Below, one piece after another: positions 6,013 to 12,656 of a stretch of 12,656 nt of DNA. The stretch spans positions 1 to 12,656 of the forward strand of contig JBFHKO010000060.1 of the NCBI GenBank assembly GCA_041595355.1, written 5' to 3'. The DNA is from JBFHKO01 sp041595355. Its GTDB lineage: Bacteria > Pseudomonadota > Gammaproteobacteria > Enterobacterales > Aeromonadaceae. Positions within the stretch are counted from its first letter, which is position 1. Every line of letters starts with the position of its first letter. Below the pieces are notes generated by a model. The model was not told the DNA's origin and did not search any database. It saw nothing but the letters and a program-made list of their open reading frames with translations. A program made the translations under genes and the position numbers.

Positions 6013-6026
6013 GCCGGCCGGCTCAG
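6009..6026. repeat. 18-bp perfect palindrome containing both convergent stop codons
   Basis: CTGAGCCGGCCGGCTCAG is perfectly self-complementary. It contains the lpxL stop (TGA, 6010-6012) and the glnE stop (TCA on plus, 6023-6025), so each gene ends at the mirror position of the other, 10 bases apart. A stem could form in either transcript and might serve as a shared 3'-end structure. No T-tract follows on either side. Confidence 0.6.
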
Positions 6027-8887
6027 GCCGGCGCCGTCTCCAGCAACTGCTGCCACAGGGCCGTCACCCGGGCCCGCTCCGCCAGCAACTGCTCGGCGCC
6101 CACCAGCCGTGACTCGCCGGAAAGGCTGCAGCGGTGACTGAGATCGCGGATGGCCAGATAGGCGGCGGTAAGCCCCGCTGCCGCCGCCGGCGCCAGCACC
6201 CCCGCCGCCACGCACGCCTCGAAGATACGCACATTGTCAGACCAGCGAGGCAGCGTGTCGGCATGCTCGGCGGCGTGGGCCAGCACCAAGAACTGGGCCA
6301 TGAACTCGATGTCCGCCATGCCGCCGGCGCCCTGCTTGAGATCGAACTGCTCGGCGCTGCCCCGCAGCAGGTGAGTACGCATCTTGGCCCGCATCTCCCG
6401 CACCTCGGCCTGCAATGCGCTCCGCTCCCGAGGCTGGCTCAGCACCTTGCTGCGGATGCGCTGGAACGCGGCCGCCATGGCCGGCTCGCCCTGCACCAGC
6501 CGGGCCCGCACCAGGGCCTGATGCTCCCAGGTCCAGGCCTCCTGCAGCAGATAGCGCTCATAAGCCGCCAGGGATGACACCAGCAGGCCGGCCTCGCCGG
6601 AGGGGCGCAGGCGCATATCCACCTCATAGAGCTGCCCGGAAGGGGTACGGGCGCTGAACAGGTGCAGGATACGCTGGGCCAGACGGCCATAGAACTGGCG
6701 CACATCGATGGGCCGCGCGCCCTCGGTCAGCCCCTCGACCTCATCGCCATGCAGAAACACCAGATCCAGATCCGAGCCGTAGCCCAGCTCGATGCCCCCC
6801 AGCTTGCCATACCCAATTACCGCGAAGCCGCGCTCGCCGCTGCGGGCGCAGTGGGGCGGCACCCCGTAGCGCGCACTGACCTGGCTCCAGGCCTGGTTGA
6901 CCACCTCCTCGATGATGGCCTCGGCCAGCCAGGTCAGGTGATCGCTGACCTGCATCAGGGGCAGGGCACCGGCGATGTCGGCGGCGGAAATCTTCAGCAG
7001 CTGGATCTGCTTGAACTGGCGCAGTGCCTCCATCTGCTGCTCCACATCCTCCTCCGGCACGCGCAGCAAATATTGGCGCAACTCATCGCGGTATTCCTGC
7101 AGCGGTGTCGGATGGTAGAGCTGGGCCGGATCCAGCAGCTCATCCAGCAGCAGCGGATAGCGCGCCAGCTGCTGGGCGATAAGGGCATTGGCTGCGCACA
7201 GACGCAGCAACTGCCCCAGGGCACCCGGGTTTTCCACCAGCAGCTGCAGGTAGGCGGTACGCGTGGCGATCTGCCCCAGCAGCCGCTGCAACCGCTCGAA
7301 CAGGGCCGCCGGCTGCGGTTGGGTGACCAGCTCGGCCAGCAGCGCCGGCATCAGGCGTCCCAATGCCTCCCGCCCCTGGGGACCCATCTGCCGGCGCTGG
7401 CTCTCCTGGCGAAAGCGCAACAGCGCCTCGGCCAGGGCGGGTGCCTGGGCCATTGACTGCTCCTCCAGCCAGGCGGCCAGCTCGGCCTGCTCCAGCGGCG
7501 TCTGCCAGATATCCTGCCATACCTGGGCCACACCACTGCCCGCCTCTTCGCTCTCCCCCACCACGACGCGAAACTCATGATGCACCAGCGTCTGGGTCTG
7601 TTGCAGCGCCTGGTAAAAGGCCGTCCAGTCGGCAAACCCCAAGGCGGCCACCAGCCGCAGCCGATCACGTTCGTTGCCGGGCAGGGTCTGGGTCTGCTGA
7701 TCGCCGATCTCCTGCAGCACGTTTTCCACCCGGCGCAGGAAGCGGTAGGCCTGCTGCAGCCGCGCCACCGTCCCGGATGGCAGGCCACCGAGGGAGCCCA
7801 GCGCCGCCAGGGCCTCCGGCAGATGACGCACCTGCAGCCCCGGCTCGCGACCGCCGCGGATCAACTGATAGACCTGGACGATGAACTCCAGCTCGCGGAT
7901 GCCGCCGGCGCCCAGCTTGATGTTGTCCCGCAGCCCCTTGCGCCGCACCTCGGCCTCGATCATGCCCTTCATCTTGCGCAGGGCATCGATGGCACTGAAA
8001 TCGACATAGCGGCGATAGACAAAGGGGTGCAGCAACTGGGCCAGCGCCTGGCCATCGGCACTGGCCGGCCCCAGCACCCGCGCCTTGACCATGGCGTAGC
8101 GCTCCCAGTTGCGGCCATGCTGCTGATAATAATCTTCCAGCGCGGCAAAGCTGACCACCAGCGGGCCGGCCTCGCCAAAGGGGCGCAGCCGCATGTCCAC
8201 CCGGAACACCTGACCATCGACCGTGGGCTGATGCAGGGCGTTGATGAGTTGCTGGCCGAGGCGGATGAAGAACGCCTGATTCTCCAGCGTGCGGCGTCCG
8301 CCCCGGGTCTGGCCGTTTTCCCGGAAGCTGAAGATGAGATCGATGTCGGAGGAGAAGTTGAGCTCGCCGCCCCCCAGCTTGCCCATGCCGAGGATCTGCA
8401 GTCGCAGCGGTTGTCCCTCGGCATCCACCGGCACGCCGAATTCGGCGCAGAGGCGCGCGTGCAGCCACTGCTCGGCGCCGCAGATCAGCACCTCGGCCAG
8501 GGCGCTGAGATGATGAAAACTCTCCTCCACCTCCGCCCGCCCCAGCAGCTCCCGCCAGGCGATGACCAGCATGTGGCGACAGCGAAAGCGCCGCAGCGCG
8601 CGCTTGAACGCTTCCTCCTCTCCGACATCGGCCAGCAGCGCCGCCAATGCCGGCTGATAGGTGGCGCGCCGCTCGGTCTGCTCCAGTTCGCCGCTGGCAT
8701 GCAGTTGCGGCAGCAATTCGGGGTAGCGGATGCAGGACTCGGCGATGAAATCCGACAGGCCGAAGGCCCGCAGCAAATCGTGCTTGTCGGTAGGCAGGCC
8801 ACCCAGCTGCTCGGGCGTGGCGGCCGCCTGGTAGCGCTGCCACTGGCGCTCGGCCTGCGCCTGCAGTTCGGGGGGAAGCATGGTCAT
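6023..8887 (-). CDS. glnE: Bifunctional glutamine synthetase adenylyltransferase / adenylyl-removing enzyme GlnE
   Basis: GlnE attaches AMP to, and removes it from, glutamine synthetase (GlnA), under control of the PII protein and glutamine, so that ammonia assimilation follows nitrogen status. The 954-residue product fits the family (E. coli about 946). Two nucleotidyltransferase cores are seen. The N-terminal adenylyl-removase core has GMGKLGGGELNFSSDIDLIF at about 167-186, with metal ligands D181 and D183. The C-terminal adenylyltransferase core has GYGKLGGIELGYGSDLDLVF near residues 686-706. The signal-binding linker between them is intact in length. I chose the ATG at 8887: GAGG precedes it, and the best -10 box predicts a transcript starting only about 3 bases before the alternative ATG at 8914. 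ygiF lies upstream on the same strand, as in E. coli, but a hairpin terminator intervenes. Confidence 0.95.
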   Translation of the reverse strand: MTMLPPELQAQAERQWQRYQAAATPEQLGGLPTDKHDLLRAFGLSDFIAESCIRYPELLPQLHASGELEQTERRATYQPALAALLADVGEEEAFKRALRRFRCRHMLVIAWRELLGRAEVEESFHHLSALAEVLICGAEQWLHARLCAEFGVPVDAEGQPLRLQILGMGKLGGGELNFSSDIDLIFSFRENGQTRGGRRTLENQAFFIRLGQQLINALHQPTVDGQVFRVDMRLRPFGEAGPLVVSFAALEDYYQQHGRNWERYAMVKARVLGPASADGQALAQLLHPFVYRRYVDFSAIDALRKMKGMIEAEVRRKGLRDNIKLGAGGIRELEFIVQVYQLIRGGREPGLQVRHLPEALAALGSLGGLPSGTVARLQQAYRFLRRVENVLQEIGDQQTQTLPGNERDRLRLVAALGFADWTAFYQALQQTQTLVHHEFRVVVGESEEAGSGVAQVWQDIWQTPLEQAELAAWLEEQSMAQAPALAEALLRFRQESQRRQMGPQGREALGRLMPALLAELVTQPQPAALFERLQRLLGQIATRTAYLQLLVENPGALGQLLRLCAANALIAQQLARYPLLLDELLDPAQLYHPTPLQEYRDELRQYLLRVPEEDVEQQMEALRQFKQIQLLKISAADIAGALPLMQVSDHLTWLAEAIIEEVVNQAWSQVSARYGVPPHCARSGERGFAVIGYGKLGGIELGYGSDLDLVFLHGDEVEGLTEGARPIDVRQFYGRLAQRILHLFSARTPSGQLYEVDMRLRPSGEAGLLVSSLAAYERYLLQEAWTWEHQALVRARLVQGEPAMAAAFQRIRSKVLSQPRERSALQAEVREMRAKMRTHLLRGSAEQFDLKQGAGGMADIEFMAQFLVLAHAAEHADTLPRWSDNVRIFEACVAAGVLAPAAAAGLTAAYLAIRDLSHRCSLSGESRLVGAEQLLAERARVTALWQQLLETAPA

Positions 8888-8923
8888 GGGTACCTCGGGG
8901 AGAAAACGGGACATCTGGGGGCC

Positions 8924-8932
8924 AATCTAGCA
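8924..8932 (-). promoter_or_regulatory. Candidate glnE promoter (extended -10)
   Basis: On the minus strand TGCTAGATT is an extended -10 with hexamer TAGATT (8929-8924). No good -35 is present. The predicted start, around 8917, leaves roughly a 30-base leader to the ATG at 8887 and includes the GAGG ribosome site. It fits glnE having its own promoter behind the ygiF terminator. Confidence 0.5.
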
Positions 8933-9004
8933 TCCCCGGACGCCAGCGGCAGCCTCGGCCGCCTAAAACACCGGGCCGGATCCCGTCCGCCCATCAAAAT
9001 GCAA

Positions 9005-9025
9005 CGGGAGCCCTGCCGGCTCCCG
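9005..9025 (-). terminator. Intrinsic terminator after ygiF
   Basis: On the minus strand, four bases after the ygiF stop, CGGGAGCC pairs with GGCTCCCG over 8 bp around a 5-base loop. TTGCATTTTG follows. The stem and T-rich tail fit a Rho-independent terminator between ygiF and glnE. Read-through could still give some co-transcription. Confidence 0.75.
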
Positions 9026-9029
9026 CTGG

Positions 9030-10562
9030 CTAATCGCGCTCCGCCGCGCCGGCAGGCGGCTCCCAGTAGGGGGGCATGTTCAGCGCCTGCAGGCGCGCCT
9101 GATCCAGCTCCAGCAACCGCGGCGTCACCTGGGCGGTCAACCATTCGGCCAGCTCCAGGCGGGCCGGGGTGGCCAGCTGGCCACAGAGGCGATCCAGCAC
9201 CTCGAAATGCTCCAGTTCCTCCATGCGGTGCAGCATGCCGAGCCAGGGCAGGCGAAAGCCCTGCTGTTGCTCCTGATCATAGAGGGCCGCAAAACTGACC
9301 CCGACCAGCAGATTGCGTCGCAATTTGCCCACCAGGGAAAGGTAGCCGGAGTAATCCAGACTGGGCGCCAGCAGATCGCCTTCGTGCAGTTCGCGCCAGC
9401 TGAGTCGCAGCTGCTGGCTGGCGAACTCGCACACCGGGGCGCGCATCTGGGGGCTATCGGCCTCCATCAGCGCCTGCTTGTCATACAGCCAGGCGGAAAT
9501 GGCCAGCACCAGGCGGGCGTAGCGCGGCGACACCAACAGGGCCTGCATGCTCTCCAGGGAAGGCAGGGCCGCCTGCTCGGCCTGCAGTACGGCCAGCAGC
9601 TCCTGCTGGCACTGCAATGGGCGCAGGTAATGGCCGCGCTCGGCCGTCAGCCGCTGCAGCGTCAACGCCTCGTCCAGCCAATGAAACTCGCCCTCCAGCC
9701 AGCGCAGCTCCTCCTGCCAGGGCCTCGGGCCCAGGCTGACATAGAGATCCGCAAAGATGGCCTGGGCCTGCTGCAGCAGACCGACCCCGTTACGCAGCTG
9801 GGCCAGCGCCGCCAGCGTCGGCTGGCTCATGAACAGCTCTTCGTGATATTGCCAGTGGTTGAGACCGTATTGCAGCACGGTGAAGAGAGCCTCGCCGGCC
9901 GTCAGTTGGGCGTTGACCGGAGCAAAGCCCATGCGCTTGATGTCCGGCGCCGGCGACAGGCCGGCCAGCTGGTAACCGCGCTGAGCCTTGGAGACACTGC
10001 CAAGCCGCAGTCCGCCCAGTTGCACCAGCTCGGCGGCCAAGTCAAACAGGCTGCGGGCCGGGCCACGGACAAGCTCCAGCTCCACCTCGCACAGGGGGAC
10101 CTGCCGCTCGTCGACCCCAACCTGCCCCTGATCGTAGGCCACCTCGATCTCGACGCCCTCGGCGGCCTCTATGCGCCAGGAGCGGCGACGAAAATCGGTG
10201 CGGAACAGGGGCCGCAGCGCCCCCTGCAGGGCACCGACATCGGTGCCCGAGGGCCAGATATCGGCCGGAAAGGCGGCCAGCTCGGGCCACTCGCCGTTGA
10301 CCGGCAGATTGTACTCGGGGCGCTGATAGAGGCCGCCGACCACCTGACCGGCGGTCTTGATGGTCTGCTCGTGATGGCCATCACGGCTGCGCACCCGCAG
10401 GCCGCAATCCCAGCCACGCAGGCGCCGATCCTCGGTATCAAAGTAGATGTTGCCCAGCTGGGCATCATCCTGGCTCCGGATGGGGTAGCGCTGCAGCAGG
10501 GCAGCCAGGGGCTCGGCCATATCCTGGGTGGCCACAAACTTGAGTTCTATTTCTGTATCCAT
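9030..10562 (-). CDS. ygiF: Inorganic triphosphatase YgiF (CYTH-CHAD protein)
   Basis: E. coli YgiF hydrolyses inorganic triphosphate using a CYTH tunnel domain. Here the CYTH domain spans about residues 1-200. Its EIELKF signature gives E4, E6 and K8, and other tunnel residues can be placed: K69 in QTIKTAG, R81 and E83 in RPEYN, E159/E161/E163 in CEVELEL, and K192 in SKAQRGY. A C-terminal helical CHAD-type domain follows from about 215, starting with the family-typical HWQYHEELF. The product is 510 residues against about 433 in E. coli; both ends align, so the extra length is in the CHAD half. The canonical CHAD His/Arg helix is degenerate (LAALAQLRNGVGLL), as it appears to be in E. coli YgiF from memory. 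The ATG at 10562 places EIELKF at the extreme N-terminus as usual, though its ribosome site is weak. An upstream ATG at 10658 is rejected. Confidence 0.9.
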   Translation of the reverse strand: MDTEIELKFVATQDMAEPLAALLQRYPIRSQDDAQLGNIYFDTEDRRLRGWDCGLRVRSRDGHHEQTIKTAGQVVGGLYQRPEYNLPVNGEWPELAAFPADIWPSGTDVGALQGALRPLFRTDFRRRSWRIEAAEGVEIEVAYDQGQVGVDERQVPLCEVELELVRGPARSLFDLAAELVQLGGLRLGSVSKAQRGYQLAGLSPAPDIKRMGFAPVNAQLTAGEALFTVLQYGLNHWQYHEELFMSQPTLAALAQLRNGVGLLQQAQAIFADLYVSLGPRPWQEELRWLEGEFHWLDEALTLQRLTAERGHYLRPLQCQQELLAVLQAEQAALPSLESMQALLVSPRYARLVLAISAWLYDKQALMEADSPQMRAPVCEFASQQLRLSWRELHEGDLLAPSLDYSGYLSLVGKLRRNLLVGVSFAALYDQEQQQGFRLPWLGMLHRMEELEHFEVLDRLCGQLATPARLELAEWLTAQVTPRLLELDQARLQALNMPPYWEPPAGAAERD

Positions 10563-10730
10563 TGGGACATCCGAACGTGAGGGAATTTTGATGCAACGCA
10601 ATTCGCTGCACTGACAGTGGGCAATGAGTACACTGGGATGAGACGGCGCGGTTTTCATGCCTGGAAACTTGGGTTAGCATGCGCGCCTTGGTTATCAGGT
10701 GCTTCGAATTCCACCACTACAGGTGTTGTC
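10563..10730. promoter_or_regulatory. Divergent ygiF / Pit-operon control region
   Basis: This 168-base gap carries promoters in both directions. For the plus strand the best candidate is TTTTCA (10652-10657), 17 bases, then TAGCAT (10675-10680), each four of six to consensus, with AGGTG at 10721-10725 as the ribosome site of the next gene. For ygiF I see no convincing -10. A short dyad, CACTG-A-CAGTG (10609-10619), is followed by another CACTG at 10631-10635. One PhoB-like CTGTCA half is present on the minus strand, but without the second direct repeat of a Pho box. Confidence 0.4.
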
Positions 10731-11411
10731 ATGCCAGTTAATACCATTTTGGGACTCTTTGCCAAGTCCCCCATCAAACCCCTGCAGAAACACATCGAGC
10801 GGGTACAAGGCTGCTGCGAGCGGCTGCTGCCCTTCTTCCTGGCCATCAGCGAGGATGACTGGAGCCGGGCCGAGCAGCTGCATGCCGAAATCCAGCAACT
10901 GGAAAAAGAGGCCAATCTTCTCAAGCGGGAGATCCGCCTCAAGTTGCCCCGCGGGCTCTTCATGCCGCTGGCACGCACCGATCTGCTGGAGCTGTTGGTC
11001 GAGCAGGATCTCATTGCCAACCGGGCCAAGGAGATCGTCGGCCTGGTACTGGGACGGCAGCTGGCCATCCCGGCCGAGCTCAACGAAGACTTCACCCAAT
11101 ATCTGACCCGCTGCATCGATGCCACCGCCCTGGCGGCCCGCGCCATCGGCGAGCTGGATGAATTGCTGGAAACCGGCTTCCGGGGCCGCGAGGTCGACCT
11201 GGTCGAGAGCATGGTCCACGAGCTGGATCTCATCGAGGATGATACGGATCGCCTGCAAGTCGAGCTGCGCCGCCGACTGCTGGAGATCGAGGCCCGCTTC
11301 AATCCCGTCGATGTCATGTTCCTCTACAAGCTGCTGGAAACCATCGGCGATCTGGCCAACCAGGCGGAGTGCGTCGGCGCACGCCTGGAACTCATGCTGG
11401 CTCGCAGCTAA
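10731..11411 (+). CDS. PhoU-like phosphate transport accessory protein (TIGR00153 / DUF47 / UPF0111)
   Basis: This 226-residue protein belongs to the DUF47/PhoU-like helical family that is commonly encoded just ahead of low-affinity Pit phosphate transporters; the Sinorhizobium counterpart is called Pap, Pit accessory protein. The start MPVNTILGLFAKSPIKPLQKH is the hallmark of the TIGR00153 branch, and the length matches Haemophilus HI_1603 (226 aa). The protein appears wholly helical and rich in charged heptad-like segments, with repeated acidic motifs (ELDELLE, ELDLIEDD) of the kind that bind metal clusters in PhoU-type bundles. No signal peptide or membrane segment is seen, so it is cytoplasmic. 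The role is presumed to be modulation of Pit; the mechanism is not established. It has AGGTG 5 bases before the ATG, and pit follows after 21 bases. Confidence 0.88.
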   Translation: MPVNTILGLFAKSPIKPLQKHIERVQGCCERLLPFFLAISEDDWSRAEQLHAEIQQLEKEANLLKREIRLKLPRGLFMPLARTDLLELLVEQDLIANRAKEIVGLVLGRQLAIPAELNEDFTQYLTRCIDATALAARAIGELDELLETGFRGREVDLVESMVHELDLIEDDTDRLQVELRRRLLEIEARFNPVDVMFLYKLLETIGDLANQAECVGARLELMLARS

Positions 11412-11432
11412 CTCGATCAAAAGGGTATTCGC

Positions 11433-12656
11433 ATGGAAATGATTGCCAACTACGGCACTTACCTGATGCTGTTCGCCGCCACGTTCGGCTTCCTGATGGC
11501 CTGGGGCATTGGTGCCAACGACGTGGCCAATGCCATGGGCACCTCGGTAGGCACCCGCTCGCTGACCATTCGCCAGGCGATCATCATCGCCATGATCTTC
11601 GAATTTGCCGGCGCCTATCTGGCCGGCGGCGAGGTCACCGCCACCATCAAGGATGGCATCATCGACACCGCCGCCTTTGTCGGGCAACCGGATGTGCTGG
11701 TGCTGGGCATGATCGCCTCCCTGCTGGCCGCCGGCCTCTGGCTGGTGCTGGCCTCCCACTACGGCTGGCCGGTCTCCACCACTCACTCCATCATCGGTGC
11801 CATCGTCGGCTTCGCCATGATAAGCGTCGGTCCCGAGTCGGTGCAGTGGGGCAAGTTCGGCGGCATCATCGGCTCCTGGATCGTGACCCCGGCGCTCTCC
11901 GGCCTGCTGGCCTACCTGCTGTTCATGAGCGTTCAGAAATACATCTTCAACACCGATGCCCCCCTGGCCAACGCCAAACGCTATGGCCCCGTCTATATCT
12001 TCCTGACGGCTCTGGTGATTGCGCTGGTGACCCTGCAAAAGGGGCTCAAGCATGTGGGGCTGCATCTGGATGTGGTGCAGAGTCTCTCCTGGTCCCTGCT
12101 GCTGGCGCTGCTGGCAGGACTCGGCGGCTGGCTCTACATTCGCCGCCTGCGTTTCAATGCCCTGGATGATCTCAAGATGCACTACGCCAACGTCGAAAAG
12201 GTATTTGGCGTGCTGATGATCGTCACCGCCTGCGCCATGGCCTTTGCCCACGGCTCCAACGACGTGGCCAACGCCATCGGGCCGCTCTCCGCCGTGGTCT
12301 CCACCATTTCGCATGCCGGCGAGATTGTGGCCAAGAGCCGTATCGACTGGTGGGTACTGCCCCTGGGGGCCATCGGCATAGTGCTGGGTCTGGCCATCAT
12401 GGGCCACAAGGTGATGGCCACGGTCGGCACCGGCATCACCCATCTCACCCCCAGCCGCGGCTTTGCCGCCCAGCTGGCCACCGCCAGCACCGTGGTGATC
12501 GCCTCCGGCACCGGCCTGCCCATCTCCACCACCCAGACCCTGGTGGGCGCCATCCTGGGGGTCGGCCTGGCCCGCGGTATCGCCGCCATCAATCTGGAGA
12601 TGGTGCGCAACATCGTGGTCTCCTGGGTGGTCACCCTGCCGGCAGGAGCCCTGCTC
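11433..12656 (+). CDS. pit: Inorganic phosphate transporter Pit (3' end missing)
   Basis: Pit transporters are inner-membrane symporters that move phosphate, usually as a neutral metal-phosphate complex with H+ in bacteria. The frame opens at 11433 (AAGGG 7 bases upstream) and runs through the window edge, giving 408 residues; relatives of about 420 suggest only a dozen or so are missing. Both halves carry the inverted-repeat PiT signature: GANDVANAMG at 27-36 and GSNDVANAIGP at 274-284. Conserved WPVSTTHS near 112 and LPISTTQT near 365 are the paired second motifs of the two repeats. About ten hydrophobic segments are visible, with a hydrophilic stretch near residues 165-180 and another around 240-255. 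It forms an operon with the PhoU-like gene just upstream, as in Haemophilus. Nothing distinguishes phosphate from sulfate transport directly, but the accessory gene favours phosphate. Confidence 0.94.
   Translation, partial: MEMIANYGTYLMLFAATFGFLMAWGIGANDVANAMGTSVGTRSLTIRQAIIIAMIFEFAGAYLAGGEVTATIKDGIIDTAAFVGQPDVLVLGMIASLLAAGLWLVLASHYGWPVSTTHSIIGAIVGFAMISVGPESVQWGKFGGIIGSWIVTPALSGLLAYLLFMSVQKYIFNTDAPLANAKRYGPVYIFLTALVIALVTLQKGLKHVGLHLDVVQSLSWSLLLALLAGLGGWLYIRRLRFNALDDLKMHYANVEKVFGVLMIVTACAMAFAHGSNDVANAIGPLSAVVSTISHAGEIVAKSRIDWWVLPLGAIGIVLGLAIMGHKVMATVGTGITHLTPSRGFAAQLATASTVVIASGTGLPISTTQTLVGAILGVGLARGIAAINLEMVRNIVVSWVVTLPAGALL

Noticed and set aside
8888..8914. Upstream ATG at 8914 as the glnE start
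   Set aside because: The best -10 predicts a transcript beginning only about 3 bases earlier, with no ribosome site, whereas GAGG precedes the ATG at 8887. It is not excluded experimentally.
7577..9298. Long plus-strand open frame opposite glnE
   Set aside because: Mirror frame of glnE, crossing its promoter and the ygiF terminator; no ribosome site and no family resemblance.
9207..10580. Plus-strand open frame of 457 codons opposite ygiF
   Set aside because: Composition typical of antisense shadows in high-GC DNA; the minus-strand YgiF carries CYTH motifs at the correct positions.
10603..10625. Pho box in front of ygiF or the Pit operon
   Set aside because: Only one CTGTCA half-site is present; the second direct repeat at 11-base spacing is missing.
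10695..12443. Minus-strand open frame of 582 codons opposite the Pit operon
   Set aside because: It spans two genuine genes plus their spacer; no start signal and a G/H/Q-rich translation without domains.
1..12656. Mobile element, phage defence, CRISPR or toxin-antitoxin system
   Set aside because: All substantial coding space is taken by recognised housekeeping or envelope genes. No transposase, integrase, direct-repeat array or unassigned gene pair was found.

Overview
The window reads as chromosomal core DNA from a GC-rich gammaproteobacterium (roughly low-to-mid 60s % GC by eye). The evidence is a set of enterobacterial-type orthologues: a TolC keeping the E. coli entrance-gate residues, a two-domain HldE of 476 aa, an LpxL very close to the E. 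coli enzyme, a two-domain GlnE, YgiF, and a Haemophilus/Vibrio-type Pit operon. E. coli also carries nudF/tolC (divergent) and ygiF-glnE-hldE in one chromosomal neighbourhood. The GC level and gene set suit an Aeromonadales-type lineage (Oceanimonas/Zobellella-like), but that genus-level guess is inference. No insertion sequence, phage gene, CRISPR array, tRNA or rRNA is visible.

Layout. 1-475 (-): 5' part of nudF (ADP-ribose pyrophosphatase), cut by the window edge. 476-712: divergent nudF/tolC control region. 713-2029 (+): tolC. 2030-2229: a structured intergenic stretch with several inverted repeats. 2230-3461 (+): a two-gene polyamine operon, a small class-1B S-adenosylmethionine decarboxylase (speD) overlapping a spermidine-synthase-family aminopropyltransferase (speE). 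3481-3509: strong hairpin between convergent speE and hldE. 3528-4958 (-): hldE. 4959-5088: divergent hldE/lpxL promoters. 5089-6012 (+): lpxL. 6023-8887 (-): glnE, convergent with lpxL; both stop codons lie in one 18-bp palindrome. 9005-9025: ygiF terminator. 9030-10562 (-): ygiF. 10563-10730: divergent control region. 10731-11411 (+): PhoU-like Pit accessory protein. 11433-12656 (+): Pit phosphate transporter, cut near its C-terminus.

How the genes fit together. Three envelope functions sit close together: TolC efflux/export channel, HldE (ADP-heptose for the LPS inner core) and LpxL (lipid A late acylation). The speD-speE pair lies among them. GlnE adjusts glutamine synthetase to nitrogen status. 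YgiF (inorganic triphosphatase) and the Pit operon both deal with inorganic phosphate and share a divergent promoter region.

I find no clearly novel multi-gene system. The parts most worth a second look are the speD-speE cassette, whose SpeE has substitutions at usually conserved active-site positions, and the dyad-rich leader in front of it. Next are the palindrome spanning the lpxL/glnE stops and the interruption of the ygiF-glnE-hldE block by a reversed lpxL.
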